DNA of 64,000 nucleotides from Channallabes apus (GCA_030522415.1 CM060105.1:12735206-12799205); one strand, 5' to 3'; shown: positions 35,701 to 42,219, counted from the first letter of the stretch. Translations and numbers: made by a program. Notes: generated from the sequence alone by a model not told the origin.

Positions 35701-36618
35701 ACAGGACCATAAACAGATTGAATGACTGACCATCAAAAAGGTTTTTTTGGAGCGTGTGGAAAACTGGATATTTCTCCATGATGTGATCCTCAAACACAGA
35801 ACTCCAAAACTGCTTTATACAATGCCCTCGATTACGTTCCACCCAGTCTAATATATTATACAGTCCTTTCTGTATTATCTTCTTATTTTTCATGTTCATC
35901 ACCTTCTGCAGGGGGAGAGAGAGAGCAAGAGTGAGAGAATGTGACAAATAGAGAACACACTAATCAGGTGTGTTAACATGAGATTTGATAAGGAGTGACA
36001 ACAACATGGGTGTGTTTTCCAAAAAATTATGATGTACTTTTCAAGGTTCAAATAACTTTATTAATCCTGGAGGTAAATTGCTTTGTCTTGGTTACAATCG
36101 CTTACAGCTGTTTTCCAAGAAGAATGGAAAAGAGTAAAGAATTAGACAAGGGAAAAAAATTTAAACAGTAAATTCCACAATGCACTAAAAGAAGGCACAG
36201 AACATAAGCCATGATTAAAATTATTGCACTTTGAAGGGAAAAAAGGAAAAGGCATTGCACACATAATACAGTTATCAAATATTCCACTTGGAGTGTGGTA
36301 AAGCCCATGAGCATTGGTAAATGACTGTGGGAAAAAGTATTAATGTATTAATTTGTATAATTTTATGGCTGAATTTGCTCCTCTGGTCATAGAGCACATT
36401 GTATAGCAAGTGAGAAGGATTATTAAAATCACTTCCACCTCAAACATAAGAATGCTGTGAATGTTGTTTCTCACCCCGTAGAGCTCCTCGGATACCAGGT
36501 GACGGTCTCGGAGCTGGGTGAGGAAGGTCTGGGGTTCCTCGATACAAGAGATTTGCGTCTTATTGAAGTGAAAAAACTTAATCATCACCTCTTCAGTTAG
36601 AAAATCCAAACGATTCAT
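8507..36618 (-). CDS. SP100/SP140/AIRE-family nuclear protein gene (HSR-SAND-PHD), 13 coding exons, 3' end missing
   Basis: Assembled by eye from exons with GT donors and AG acceptors, all in compatible phase. From the 5' end the exons are 36618-36475, 35905-35731, 35624-35463, 33422-33342, 32777-32697, 28369-28289, 27699-27619, 21169-21068, 20375-20295, 9353-9220, 9128-9084, 8987-8931 and 8634-8507, giving 1352 nt or about 450 codons without a stop. Domain order is HSR (residues ~1-107), Lys-rich linker, repeated 27-residue exons, SAND with its KNWK DNA-binding motif, and a half PHD finger. Proteins of this family sit in nuclear bodies and bind chromatin and DNA. AIRE and SP140 share HSR-SAND-PHD; only the SP proteins add a bromodomain, which is not visible for this gene here. 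The exon model is inference: cDNA is needed, and some repeated exons may be skipped. Confidence 0.8.
8691..8830. mobile_element. Tc1-like terminal fragment
   Basis: Starts TACAGTGCCCATAATTATTC, the terminal sequence style of another Tc1 subfamily, and has no transposase. It lies in the intron between exons 12 and 13. Confidence 0.5.
8931..8987 (-). CDS. Exon 12: short SAND-PHD linker
   Basis: 57 nt, phase 0 on both sides, acceptor TTGCAG and donor GTGGGT. Encodes the 19 residues [19 protein letters not shown]. No known motif. It is supported by the splice signals and by continuity of frame between the SAND and PHD exons. Confidence 0.65.
9084..9128 (-). CDS. Exon 11: end of SAND domain
   Basis: 45 nt, phase 0 on both sides, with a poly-T tract and AAAG acceptor and a GTGCTG donor. 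Encodes [15 protein letters not shown], the position where SAND proteins carry a conserved Gly-His/Phe-Leu segment that closes the fold. It directly follows LLKLFT from exon 10. Confidence 0.75.
9220..9353 (-). CDS. Exon 10: SAND domain core with KNWK motif
   Basis: Acceptor CTGTAG before 9353, donor GTAAAT after 9220, phase 1 to 0. Reads [17 protein letters not shown], then [18 protein letters not shown] and LLKLFT. The Ser-Lys-Asn-Trp-Lys block is the DNA-contacting KDWK-type motif of SAND domains, and FTPNDF matches the conserved FTP(R/S)EFE strand. This is the strongest single piece of evidence for the family. The preceding exon (20375-20295), 10.9 kb away, supplies the first strand of the same domain. 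Confidence 0.92.
9700..10560 (-). pseudogene. Tc1 transposase relic
   Basis: Highly decayed. The recognisable segment [20 protein letters not shown] (9880-9800) is the third catalytic block, with Asp in place of the usual Glu. TTTGCCAATACTTTGTGGAG and GCAGCGGCTTCCTTTTTGG correspond to internal transposase sequence. Many frameshifts; far older than copies A, C and D. Confidence 0.8.
10571..10760 (+). repeat. DIRS left inverted terminal repeat
   Basis: Starts GTTCCCTTTCAAGGCTCCAC. Contains a TATATATAACC stretch and GGTTATAAAAACAGG, which may act as TATA-like promoter sequence, plus a TGACGTCA (CRE-like) palindrome. From about 10592 inward it is the reverse complement of 14686-14852. Confidence 0.88.
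12003..13078 (+). pseudogene. DIRS reverse transcriptase/RNase H remnants
   Basis: [12 protein letters not shown] and [18 protein letters not shown] (12090-12195) are the DIRS version of the first catalytic Asp region, and [18 protein letters not shown] lies further on (about 12395-12450). RNase [19 protein letters not shown] and [17 protein letters not shown] (12700-12846) are in frame until a stop, then [16 protein letters not shown]. The YLDD-type RT catalytic box is not preserved. Multiple frameshifts make this non-functional. Confidence 0.85.
13107..14431 (+). pseudogene. DIRS tyrosine recombinase, internally repeated and broken
   Basis: C-terminal half of a DIRS tyrosine recombinase. 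A segment containing the [10 protein letters not shown] motif occurs four times (near 13124, 13549, 13768 and 14151). The last copy carries HPTR, matching the H-x2-R catalytic motif, and ends [16 protein letters not shown] (14370-14418). In relatives I remember, the nucleophile Tyr sits where Arg stands here (FRNLD against FYNLD). The repetition and stops rule out an active enzyme. Confidence 0.8.
14530..14636. repeat. DIRS internal complementary region
   Basis: 14530-14578 is the exact complement of the left terminus (10571-10619). 14578-14635 is the exact complement of the outermost right terminus (14845-14902). The two halves abut, reproducing the junction of a circular replication intermediate. 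This arrangement defines DIRS elements. Confidence 0.92.
14686..14902 (-). repeat. DIRS right inverted terminal repeat
   Basis: Complement of the left repeat for about 165 bp, then an outer extension ending GTTACAGCAATGTAACCCGA that the left terminus lacks but the internal complementary region matches. Confidence 0.9.
15428..18866 (-). mobile_element. Full-length Rex1/Babar-like LINE
   Basis: A 3.44-kb non-LTR retrotransposon with 8-bp target duplications ACTCCCAC (15420-15427, 18867-18874), a ~320-bp 5' UTR, one long ORF and a 3' UTR. Its 3' end is at the left (GAATTTTAACTGTGG side). Truncated copies of its 3' end lie at 22849-23375 and 50253-50682. Assignment to the Rex1/Babar (CR1/L2/Jockey) group is from motif memory. 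Confidence 0.85.
15814..18546 (-). CDS. LINE pol: AP endonuclease plus reverse transcriptase, 910 aa, intact frame
   Basis: Catalyses target-primed reverse transcription. Endonuclease at residues ~15-240: [46 protein letters not shown], and the SDHAAIF catalytic His block. RT at ~470-740: [50 protein letters not shown], the catalytic [11 protein letters not shown] and [15 protein letters not shown] conserved C-terminal region follows. The residue before ADD is Val where Phe or Tyr is usual. The frame is uninterrupted over 2.7 kb, unlike every other element here, so this is the youngest LINE copy. The first Met at 18546 fits the usual short N-terminus. Confidence 0.93.
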   Translation of the reverse strand: MRNRLRARAHRTPLPSILLANVQSLENKLDDLRARIKFQRDIRDCNLLCFTETWLNPAVPDHAIQPAEFFSVHRMDRTRDSGKSRGGGVCLMVNNSWCNSASVVPLTRSCTPNLELLSIMCRPFYLPREFTSVIISAVYIPPQADTETALCELHEALTQHQTQHRDAALIVAGDFNSANLKRAAPNFYQHITCPTRGERTLDHCYTTVKDGYKAQSRPAFGKSDHAAIFLMPKYKQRLKQEVPVLREVACWTDQSVAALQDALDDADWDMFRNSSDDDVSVFTEAVVGFIEKLADDTVEKKTIRTFPNQKPWVDKTIRDALRSRTAAYNTGLASGDMEPYKAASYNVWKAVKEAKQRYGRKLESQLQQSDSRSLWQGLRTITDYKAPTSGMTNADATLADELNTFYARFEAAAKDASNANANGANASGANGCRQEDTVSTGNALIISEHDVRRAFKRVNTRKAAGPDGISGHILRACADQLAPVFTEIFNISLSQSVIPTCFKESIIVPVPKKPHPASLNDYRPVALTSVVMKCFERLIRDFIISSLPDTLDPLQFAYRQNRSTDDAISHLLHTSLTHLDTRKGNYVKMLFIDYSSAFNTIIPSTLTTKLEHLGLSSSICQWISNFLTGRPQAVRMGGHVSATLTLSTGAPQGCVLSPLLYSLYTHDCVATTNSTSIIKVADDTVVVGLITNNDESDYLEEIGNLENWCQRNNLLLNVSKTKELIVDFSTKQERNYQTPVINRSPVERVDSFRYLGVHITQDLSWSCHINTVVKKARQRLYHLRRLRDFRLPSKLLRNFYSCTIESILTGNITTWFGNSTTQDRRALQRVVRSAERIIRTELPDLHSIYSKRCWTKARKIMKDLSHPSNGLFSLLRSGKRFRSLKANTERLRRSFFPQAIRSLNHTSTQD
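19087..19960. mobile_element. PIF/Harbinger-like remnant
   Basis: Inverted ends ATTACTAAGCATCTCAGA on the left and TCTAAGATGCTTAGTAAA on the right. The Tc1 host sequence continues on both sides, so it is an insertion. A minus-strand frame at 19773-19573 begins [20 protein letters not shown], which resembles the N-terminal region of Harbinger proteins, but it is short and ends in the AT-rich interior. Superfamily assignment is tentative. Confidence 0.55.
20295..20375 (-). CDS. Exon 9: first strand of the SAND domain
   Basis: 81 nt, phase 1 on both sides, acceptor CTCTCAG, donor GTACAT. Encodes [20 protein letters not shown] and PDELAK. The VTCGD...LY...L..G pattern is the canonical start of SAND in SP100/SP140 proteins. 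With exon 10 it makes one continuous SAND domain across a 10.9-kb intron. Near copies of this exon are exons 4 and 6. Confidence 0.88.
20716..20762. repeat. (GT)n microsatellite
   Basis: GT run with TTTG interruptions in the intron between exons 8 and 9. Confidence 0.9.
21068..21169 (-). CDS. Exon 8: linker exon before SAND
   Basis: 102 nt, phase 1 on both sides, acceptor ACTGTAG, donor GTGAGT. It reads through [19 protein letters not shown], related to the repeated linker exons 5 and 7 ([17 protein letters not shown]) but diverged and longer. It keeps the frame into exon 9. Confidence 0.75.
21440..22010 (+). pseudogene. Decayed gypsy gag (element 1)
   Basis: Ty3/gypsy gag relic. [12 protein letters not shown] (about 21480-21515) matches the capsid-like region of fish gypsy elements, and [12 protein letters not shown] (about 21827-21862) is a damaged CCHC zinc knuckle. 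Stops and frameshifts are frequent. The element is cut here by a Tc1 insertion and resumes at 24125. It lies in the intron between exons 7 and 8. Confidence 0.7.
22327..23895 (+). pseudogene. Tc1 transposase, interrupted
   Basis: The start Met and first codons are deleted (the sequence joins to GAAATTCAGG). The helix-turn-helix part [18 protein letters not shown] and [18 protein letters not shown] are readable. A frameshift occurs near 22596 and another in [13 protein letters not shown] sequence near 22638. After the LINE insertion the C-terminal half ([50 protein letters not shown]) is intact to the stop at 23895, including the second D and the E of the DDE triad. Confidence 0.92.
22849..23375 (-). 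mobile_element. Rex1/Babar-like LINE 3' fragment
   Basis: Colinear with 15433-15948 of the full-length LINE (same 3' UTR, ending inside the ORF end at ACAGTCCATTACTGG) and 5'-truncated. The 3' junction is GCATTTCA/AATTC. The 5' junction carries a short inverted copy of the flanking Tc1 sequence (see findings). About 96% similar by eye to the long copy. Confidence 0.9.
24125..27064 (+). pseudogene. Decayed Ty3/gypsy pol (element 1)
   Basis: Segments in order: pre-RT linker ([26 protein letters not shown], 24330-24440); the RT end [10 protein letters not shown] (about 24770-24800); RNase H ([41 protein letters not shown], 24850-25080 and again 25620-25820); integrase core ([20 protein letters not shown], 26203-26270); a [12 protein letters not shown] tether (27020-27060). 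Frames are broken throughout. The YRPGSKN-type sequence resembles the sushi-like chromovirus group of fish. RNase H appears twice because a tandem-duplication border lies at about 25150. Confidence 0.85.
26597..27060. repeat. Two ~230-bp tandem repeats in gypsy 3' region
   Basis: Two diverged copies (about 26597-26840 and 26841-27060), each with CCAGTGCTGCCTA, a CACAAGAG block, GATCCGCT and CAGACTGCCATT. The same pair is present in unit 2 (about 31695-32130), so it predates the segmental duplication. Confidence 0.7.
27619..27699 (-). CDS. Exon 7: duplicated linker exon (type B, copy 1)
   Basis: 81 nt, phase 1 on both sides, acceptor CCTGTAG, donor GTGAGT. Encodes [19 protein letters not shown] and QAKTPKI, basic and Pro/Ser rich, with an SKKKQAK patch that could aid nuclear import. 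Identical in protein to exon 5. Confidence 0.75.
28289..28369 (-). CDS. Exon 6: duplicated SAND-start exon (type A, copy 1)
   Basis: 81 nt, phase 1 on both sides, acceptor CTCTCAG, donor GTACCT-side GTACAT. Reads [20 protein letters not shown] and PDKLVK. Homologous to exon 9, with Gly replacing the Cys of VTCGD. It is not followed by a KNWK exon, so it can only form a partial SAND fold. Confidence 0.75.
28665..29150 (-). mobile_element. Old Tc1 relic
   Basis: Diverged Tc1 sequence (GTGAAAAAGTAATTGCC, GTTTGTGATAACTGACAATG, TTGTCCTGTTGCATAACTC) that lines up with the 3' half of copies A and D. A shortened duplicate is at 33725-34017. Non-coding now. Confidence 0.75.
30660..32140 (+). pseudogene. 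Decayed gypsy RNase H/integrase, second copy
   Basis: Near-identical duplicate of 25563-27064: RNase H ([19 protein letters not shown]), integrase core [18 protein letters not shown] and the [12 protein letters not shown] tether. It was copied by the segmental duplication rather than by independent insertion, because the flanks are copied too. Confidence 0.85.
32697..32777 (-). CDS. Exon 5: duplicated linker exon (type B, copy 2)
   Basis: 81 nt, phase 1 on both sides, same splice signals and same protein as exon 7 ([17 protein letters not shown]). Lies in duplication unit 2. Confidence 0.75.
33342..33422 (-). CDS. Exon 4: duplicated SAND-start exon (type A, copy 2)
   Basis: 81 nt, phase 1 on both sides. 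Reads [20 protein letters not shown] and PDKLVK; it differs from exon 6 by Val to Phe. Frame and splice sites are kept, so purifying selection or recent origin is possible. Confidence 0.75.
33725..34017 (-). mobile_element. Old Tc1 relic, shortened duplicate
   Basis: Unit 2 copy of the relic at 28665-29150, truncated where unit 2 has its deletion. Confidence 0.7.
34796..35218. repeat. Tandem segmental duplication, partial unit 3
   Basis: Repeats the first 420 bp of units 1 and 2 (CTGCTGCTATCTTTCTG through GTTTGTGAATGCTGTCAA) and then departs into unique sequence at 35219. It carries the [18 protein letters not shown] frame seen three times in the array, whose origin I do not recognise. A CTGGCGCCAGAA just before it could be a gypsy primer-binding site. 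Confidence 0.88.
35463..35624 (-). CDS. Exon 3: Lys-rich linker with possible nuclear-localisation signals
   Basis: 162 nt, phase 1 on both sides, acceptor CATGTAG, donor GTAAGT. Reads [53 protein letters not shown]. Two basic clusters (TKRKK, SKKKQAK) look like nuclear-localisation signals. Its 3' half is clearly related to the type-B exons 5 and 7, so it is likely their parent. Confidence 0.85.
35731..35905 (-). CDS. Exon 2: second half of HSR domain
   Basis: Acceptor CCCCTGCAG, donor GTCAGT (weak but usable), phase 0 to 1. Reads [58 protein letters not shown]. The L-YN-L...FW..VF...YP.......LF pattern is the HSR/CARD-like multimerisation domain of SP100 and AIRE. Confidence 0.9.
36043..36255 (-). 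mobile_element. LINE 3' fragment (Rex1-like, other subfamily)
   Basis: TTCAAATAACTTTATTAATCC followed by GGTAAATTGC is the 3' terminus also seen at 56995-57040 in the broken LINE at 56990-59330. It lies in intron 1 and has no coding part. Confidence 0.6.
36475..36618 (-). CDS. Exon 1 (first coding exon): first half of HSR domain
   Basis: ATG at 36618, 48 codons, donor GTGAGA. Reads [48 protein letters not shown]. The F...K..IS..IE.P..FL..L.D..L(V/I)....Y pattern is the first half of the HSR domain. An AG at TTTGACAG a few bases upstream of the ATG suggests a further non-coding 5' exon. Confidence 0.9.
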
Positions 36619-36846
36619 TCTGCTGCTGTTTATCTGTCAAATCGGTACAATATTAAATGTACAATATAATAGAAATACAGAATTATAGTACAGTATAGTG
36701 CAGCAGGTAAATAAAATGTAACAGCAACTACAGCTACTACTAGAACTAATACTACAGAATTCCCTGCTGAATAAATCATGTGTATATTCAGAGTAAACTT
36801 TTCTAACCTGACAAAACAAATATTTCCATGTAATGTGAGACATTAC

Positions 36847-36890
36847 CTCTGTGATCCTGAACAGGACTAGGTGGCTGTGATTAAAGAGGA
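36847..36890 (-). other. Possible 5' UTR exon of the SP140-like gene
   Basis: On the minus strand, CCTGTTCAGGATCACAGAG is followed by a GTAATG donor at 36846. Position and orientation fit a leader exon spliced to the AG just before exon 1. The 5' limit is unknown and no TATA box is obvious. Weak evidence. Confidence 0.3.
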
Positions 36891-36907
36891 TTTACTGTGT
36901 TTGAGCA

Positions 36908-36911
<4 letters not shown>

Positions 36912-36950
<39 letters not shown>
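36912..36950. repeat. (GA)n microsatellite
   Basis: GA run just upstream of the SP140-like gene, within its likely promoter area. Confidence 0.95.
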
Positions 36951-36951
<1 letters not shown>

Positions 36952-37261
36952 ACTCTATTGTGTGTAAATGGAACTTAACCTGTCTGAGACAAACTTACAA
37001 CCAAACCTAAGTGATGTGTAGAAACTTAGCAAACTAATGATTACAAAATGCAAGCTGGACCATAGAATTAAAGAAACATCTGTCTTTGTAAAATACAATT
37101 TAAATGTATTAATGCTTATAACAGCTTATTCATTTTGGGCTGTGTAGAATAAGATGAAATGCAATTTTATATATAATCACTTCCTAACTTCAGGGTCGTT
37201 CCTCATTTCTATTTATTTATACACTGTAAACCAGTGCTGAACATGTCCAAATTATATATAT
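36951..37261. other. Upstream flank, no gene seen
   Basis: AT-rich; would include any promoter of the SP140-like gene. No clear element is visible. Confidence 0.4.
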
Positions 37262-38330
37262 ATTCATGACCATTTACATTGGTAGACTCTCGCTGAAGGC
37301 ATCAAAACTATGAATGAACACATGTGGAGTTACTGTATGTACTTAACAAAAAAAGGTGAAATAACTGAAAACTTTCAGTTTCTTCAAAATAGCCCCCCTT
37401 TCCTCTGATTAGTGCTTTGCACACTCTTGGCATTCTCTCGATGGACTTCAAGAGGTAGTCACCTGAAATTGTTTTCCAACAGTCTTGAAGGAGTTCCCAG
37501 AGGTGTTTAGCAGTTGTTGGCCCCTTTGCCTTCACTCTGCGGTCCAGCTCACCCAAAACCATCTCATTTGGGTTCAGGTCCGGTGACTGTGGAGGCCAGG
37601 TCATCTGCCGCAGCACTCCATCACTCTCCTTCTTGGTCAAATAGCCCTTACACAGCCTGGAGGCGTGTTTGGGGTCATTGTCCTGTTGAAAAATAAATGA
37701 TCGTCCATCTAAACGCAAACTGGATGGGATGGCATGACGCTGCAGGATGCTGTTGTAGCCATGCTGGTTCAGTGTGCCTTCAATTTTGAATAAATCCCCA
37801 ACAGTGTCACCAGTAAAACATCCCCACACCATCACACCTCCACTTCCATGCTTCACAGAGGGAACCAGGCATGTGGAATCCATCCGTTCACCTTTTCTGC
37901 GTCTCACAAAGACACAGCGGTTGTAACCAAAGATCTCAAATTTGGACTCATCAGAACAAAGCACAGATTTCCACTGGTCTAATGTCCATTCCTTGTGTTT
38001 CTTGGCCCAAACAAATCTCTTCTGTTTGTTGCCTCTCCTTAGCAGTGGTTTCCTGGCAGCTATTTGACCATGAAGGCCTGAACAGTTGTTCCAGAGATGG
38101 GCCTGCTGCTAGAACTCTGTGTGGCATTTATCTGGTCTCGGATCTGAGCTGCTGATAACTTGCAATTTCTGAGGTTGGTGACTCAGATGAACTTGTCTTC
38201 GGAAGCAGAGGTTACTCTTGGTCTTTCCTGGGTCGGTGCTCATGTGTGCCAGTTTCGTTGTAGCGCTTGATGGTTTTTGCAACTCCACTTTTAGACACAA
38301 TTAAAGTTTTAGCAATTTTCTCAAATAAAT
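37262..38330 (-). mobile_element. Tc1-like transposon of a second subfamily, terminal repeats lost
   Basis: Matches the fish Tc1 type with GGCATCAAAACTATGAATGA flanking the transposase. Outer terminal repeats are missing on both sides. Another fragment of this subfamily is at 43322-43440. Confidence 0.88.
37308..37964 (-). pseudogene. Tc1 transposase C-terminal two thirds
   Basis: 218 codons without interruption: CSDESKFEIFGYNR (first catalytic D), [34 protein letters not shown] (second D), WPPQSPDLNPNEMVLGELDR (E region, usually NPIE.LW) and KTISGDYLLKSIERMPRVC. The DNA-binding N-terminal third (to about 38329) is frameshifted. The PNEMVLGE segment is altered relative to the family. Confidence 0.88.
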
Positions 38331-38546
38331 GTCTTGTCCCCTCAAATCAAAATTTTTAAATGTTAAGAAAGCACATGTTAATATACTCACAAAATGAATA
38401 TATTACAAGTTGATAAAATGATCTGCGGTAGTGGAAAAATCCGCTGAAGAAGGGACACTACACAATACGGTATTAGATTTCTCTCAAGTCTCTGTCTCTC
38501 TGCTGCATGTATTCATTCACAGGCTGCAGCGCATGCACACACTCAC

Positions 38547-38547
38547 A

Positions 38548-38602
<55 letters not shown>
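38547..38602. repeat. (CA)n microsatellite
   Basis: CA run, no coding meaning. Confidence 0.96.
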
Positions 38603-38604
<2 letters not shown>

Positions 38605-39171
38605 CCCCTGAGCTGTTGGTAAACATCCAATCACCATCCATATGCAAATGAGTCAAGACGTAGCAAGAGTGGATGGGAGAGAAGAGAGCTGTTCATTTAT
38701 TATAAAAATATATAATATAAATTGTTCTATAGCCCGTCTGCTTGAACTTAGTTTTTTACGTTATTCATAAGACAACCTTTCAGTTTTGTAAATATTCTGG
38801 TTATAGTGTGTTAAGCCTTACTTTATGTTAAACATTTTTGAGAATTAGACCATCCAGCTAAGATAAATATGATATCATTGATTCATGAAATCTGGATTAA
38901 GGATATTTTATTTTATTTTGTCTTATTTATTAAATTTTTATTTTTCAGTTTCCCCCCTGAGGGATTGATACCTTATTGTGGTCAGAGGGTTTGACCTTAA
39001 GAGCTGTACCAGCAGGAGCTTATTCTTCAAGTGGGACACCCAAACTGGACAGGTCTGAAGGTGGAGGCCTGACAAAGTGCAATCCACTTCTCCAAGCTTT
39101 GGATGCAGCTAACAACACAATTCAGCAAGGACAGTATTGTTACTATAAGCACAGGGGAAAAAACAGCCATA
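38603..39171. other. Intergenic, unclassified repeat-like sequence
   Basis: 38960-39170 (CCCCCTGAGGGATTGATACC, GTGGAGGCCTGACAAAGTG) has a GC-richer, coding-like texture and looks like a piece of an unidentified element, but I cannot place it. The rest is AT-rich. Confidence 0.4.
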
Positions 39172-39372
39172 AGCATGACTAGAGCACGGTTAGCATGAGA
39201 TAACCCACACTTAACACACAAATATGGCCGAAGCCACCAACCTCACTAAACTTCCCCAACTGGGTGAACACATAGAAACCCAGAGCAAGGCATGATGGTC
39301 GCCAGCCGCCGCCCCCCCTACACCAAACTGCCCCCACCCGAGCTATGACTGTTCTCGGTCAACATGACTAAC

Positions 39373-40296
39373 TCAGTCTCTGAGGCGTGAAGGCGGTTGG
39401 CGCTGGTGTTTTGAACGCCGGAGTCCTTTTGCCGGGGAGGGAGGAGCGCAAACATGTCCTGAGGCGGTCAAGCATCCGCAGAGTTCGATGTTTCGCCAGC
39501 GTGTGGCTGGTAGGGAGCAAGACGGTCTCGGTGGAGTACAACCACTCGCGCCCGCCCCATCAACCGCACCCGGTAGATGACATTGGAGAGCTGGGCAATT
39601 ACCGTACAGGGGCCCACACAGTGGGACATAAGCTTGGGCGAGAGCCCCATCTTCCTTCCGGGGGAATAGACCCATACCTGCTCTCCAATAGCAAAGTCTC
39701 GCCCCTGGCTGTGAGTGTCATAAACACGGCGCTGCTTAACACCACGTCCGCGCCAACTCGTGAACACGGAACAGTTTGTCTTTCAATGAACAAAAATAAT
39801 CTAACCCAGGCTTTGTGGGCTTTGGGGAGGTGGTCTGAACACAAGTTCCACAGGATGACTCCTGCACTGCTGTGCGGTATGCCCAGAGCATGAGAGGCAA
39901 ATGTTCGTCCCAGTCCTTCTGACGATCGATGGTAAGCACTGCGAGTTGTGTGGTGAGAGTCATGAGCCATGGTGGAAGCACTCTGGTCAGGCACAGCAAA
40001 AGCCTCTGGCCATTTTGTGAAATAATCTATGACTACCAGCACATAACGGGTTCCGCGATCGGAACCGGGAAACGGGCCGAGAATGTCCACACCCATATGC
40101 TCCATAGGTGCCCCCACCCGAAAGTCCTGCAGTGGTGCGAGCACTGGGTAGGGCCCTTTTTTGCAGTGCAGCGGCCGCATCTGTGAACAAAGAGTTCACT
40201 ATCGGTATGACAGCTCGGCCAGGAGAAGCGAGCGCTCAAACGCCGCAAAGTCTTAGTTACCCCGAATTGTCCCGAAGCTGAATGTCCATGAACCAA
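39373..40296 (-). pseudogene. gypsy integrase, broken
   Basis: Zinc-binding region GHSASGQFGVTKTLRRL and CGRCTAKKGP (HHCC type). Core MEHMGVDILGPFPGSDRGTR and VLVVIDYFTKWPEAFAV with the first catalytic Asp. After SASTMA the frame breaks: the middle of the core (expected second D and E) is scrambled across several frames (about 39970-39760). C-terminal GPY/F-like module VGPCTVIAQLSNVIYRVR is at about 39620-39565. Confidence 0.85.
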
Positions 40297-40988
40297 CCCC
40301 AGTACACATCCGCAAAGCCCTTGGTACCAGCAGCTGAAAGAATTTGCCCACGCCGCATGGCCGTTCCCAGCGGCGGTAGAGTAAGCCTTCGTGCAAGGCT
40401 GGGTGAGTAAACTGGGAGTGAAGAGCTTTTCTCTGGCCCTAGATGAGCGACTGCGGTGTAATCCCGTCTCAGGCCCGCTTTAACCCAACCTAGAACCCTA
40501 TGCAGAACTGGATCCATCTCCTGCTCGGCAATAAGCTGATCACGGTCCAGCTGTGGCACAGGCGAAACGACTATGGGTGATGGCCTAGACGACACAGTAA
40601 CTCGGCTCCACGCCAGCTCGGACGACTGATCACTGACGGAGAATCCGGGGGACTGCGCGGGGGGAATGTTTTGGATCGATGGTTTCGGGGAGTGTTCTAA
40701 GTCACAACCGCACACGCGCTCTTCAACCCGTTGGCAGTACAGACAATGCTCTTTGCTGCATGGACGGCGGGATAAAGCATCGGCGTTAGAGTGTAGTTTT
40801 CCCACTCTGTGTTGAATGGTGAAACTGTAATCCTGTAACCGGGCGAGGCAGCGTGCTAACTGCCCCTCAGGCTCTTTAAAACTGAGCAGCCAAACTAGCG
40901 AAGCGTGATCGGTCCGCAGCAAGAAGGGTTGCCCGTATAAGTACGCCCAAAAATGTTTTAAAGACGCGACGACTGTAACAGCTCGCAC
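40257..40988 (-). pseudogene. gypsy RNase H C-terminus and tether
   Basis: Continues the RNase H domain (HFWAYLYGQPFLLRTDHASL, LKEPEGQLARCLARLQDYSF-like sequence, HRVGKLHSNADALSRRPC). A linker with CPYC-like cysteines towards integrase follows. The frame is open for 243 codons, but it overlaps and is shifted relative to both neighbours. Confidence 0.82.
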
Positions 40989-41587
40989 AGCGTGACGCAG
41001 TTATTCCTCTCGGGTCCAGACAATGCGCAGCTGAAATAGGCGATAACACGCTTTTTGCCTTCGGAAACCTGAGATAGTACGGCCCCCAGACCTACATCGC
41101 TTGTGTCCGTGTCGAGGATGAATGTGCGAGATGCATCCGGATACTCGAGAACGGGAGACGTGACCAAAGATTCACGCAACTGAGCAAAAGCGCGTGCATG
41201 CACAATGTCCCAGCGAAACAGCTGGTTCTTTTCCGTTAGCCCGTGCAGCGGGCTTGCGATCGTGGCGGATACATTTACCGGTTCGGGCCAATTCTGTACC
41301 GCAGCAATTTTGGCTGGATCGGTAGCAATCCCTTTAGCACTAATCACGTGACCCAAAAAAGCAGTCTCTTCCTGCAACAGCTGGCACTTTTTGAGGATTA
41401 GCCGCAAATTCGCCTGCCGGATAGCCAGAAAGACTTCCATTAAGTTAGCTAGTGTGCCCTCAAACTCTTTCCCGTTCACCAGTAAATCATCCAGGTAAAC
41501 TACGCAATGGTTGCGAGGGATATCCGCAAGTACTTTCTCCATCAGTCTTTCAAAAGTGGCTGGAGCATTCCATAGGCCGAAAGGCAT
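40958..41587 (-). pseudogene. gypsy RT palm and RNase H N-terminus
   Basis: MPFGLWNAPATFERLMEKVL, then the catalytic VVYLDDLLVNG box, LGHVISAKGIATDPAKI, and RNase H start FILDTDTSDVGLGAVLSQ. Open for 209 codons. Separated from the upstream RT part (42160-41600) by a single frame break at about 41590. Confidence 0.9.
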
Positions 41588-41599
41588 GCGTCGAAATTG

Positions 41600-42160
41600 T
41601 CATAGCCCTTGCCCGATTGAGAACGCGGTTTTAGGTCGTGCTTCCGGGCCGAGCTCTACCTGCCAGTACCCACTACACAGATCCAGTGAGCTAAACCAAG
41701 CCGAGCCTGCAAGATGTTCTAACGCATCATCTATACGCGTCAATGGATAAGAGTCCTTATGCGTTACCTCGTTTAACCGCCAGTAATCTACACAAAACCG
41801 GCAAGTATCATCCTTTTGTCGCACTAGCACAACCAGTGAAGACCACGGACCGGCCACCGGCTCAATGACACCTGAGTCGGCCATCTCACGTAGCTTCTGT
41901 TCAGCAATAGCTCGTTTACCTAACAGAAGGTGTCTCGGACGTAGCTGAATAGGAGCTGCGTTACTCGTATTGATCGTGTGCTGCACCAGGTGGGCATGGG
42001 TGCACTCGCCCTCATCTACAGCGAAAATATCTGCGAATTCGAGGAGGAATGATTTCAAAGTGTCGGTCTGTGTTTGGCTCAACCACGCACTTCTACTCTG
42101 CAAAAGCTCGCCTAGTATAATCGCTCGGTCCGTGACCGGATGTTTACATCGTGCGACCAC
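41600..42160 (-). pseudogene. gypsy RT N-terminal part
   Basis: Linker and RT fingers/palm: IQLRPRHLLLGKRAIAEQKL, EPVAGPWSSLVVLVRQKD, CVDYWRLNEVTHKDSYPLTR, SSLDLCSGYWQVELGP. The Trp in DYWRLN and Cys in DLCSGYW are substitutions of the usual Arg. Confidence 0.9.
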
Positions 42161-42219
42161 CGGAAGTTCTGCCCGCCGGGTGTGTGCTACTAAATTGTCC
42201 GGCTGTTAGCAACCTGGTA

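Noticed and set aside
35425..35947. Single-exon minus-strand ORFs starting MRITSWRN and MSHSLTLA
   Set aside because: These run through introns; the real coding parts are the spliced exons at 35905-35731 and 35624-35463.
39387..39893. 168-codon plus-strand ORF opposite gypsy integrase
   Set aside because: It overlaps integrase motifs read on the minus strand and has no domain of its own.
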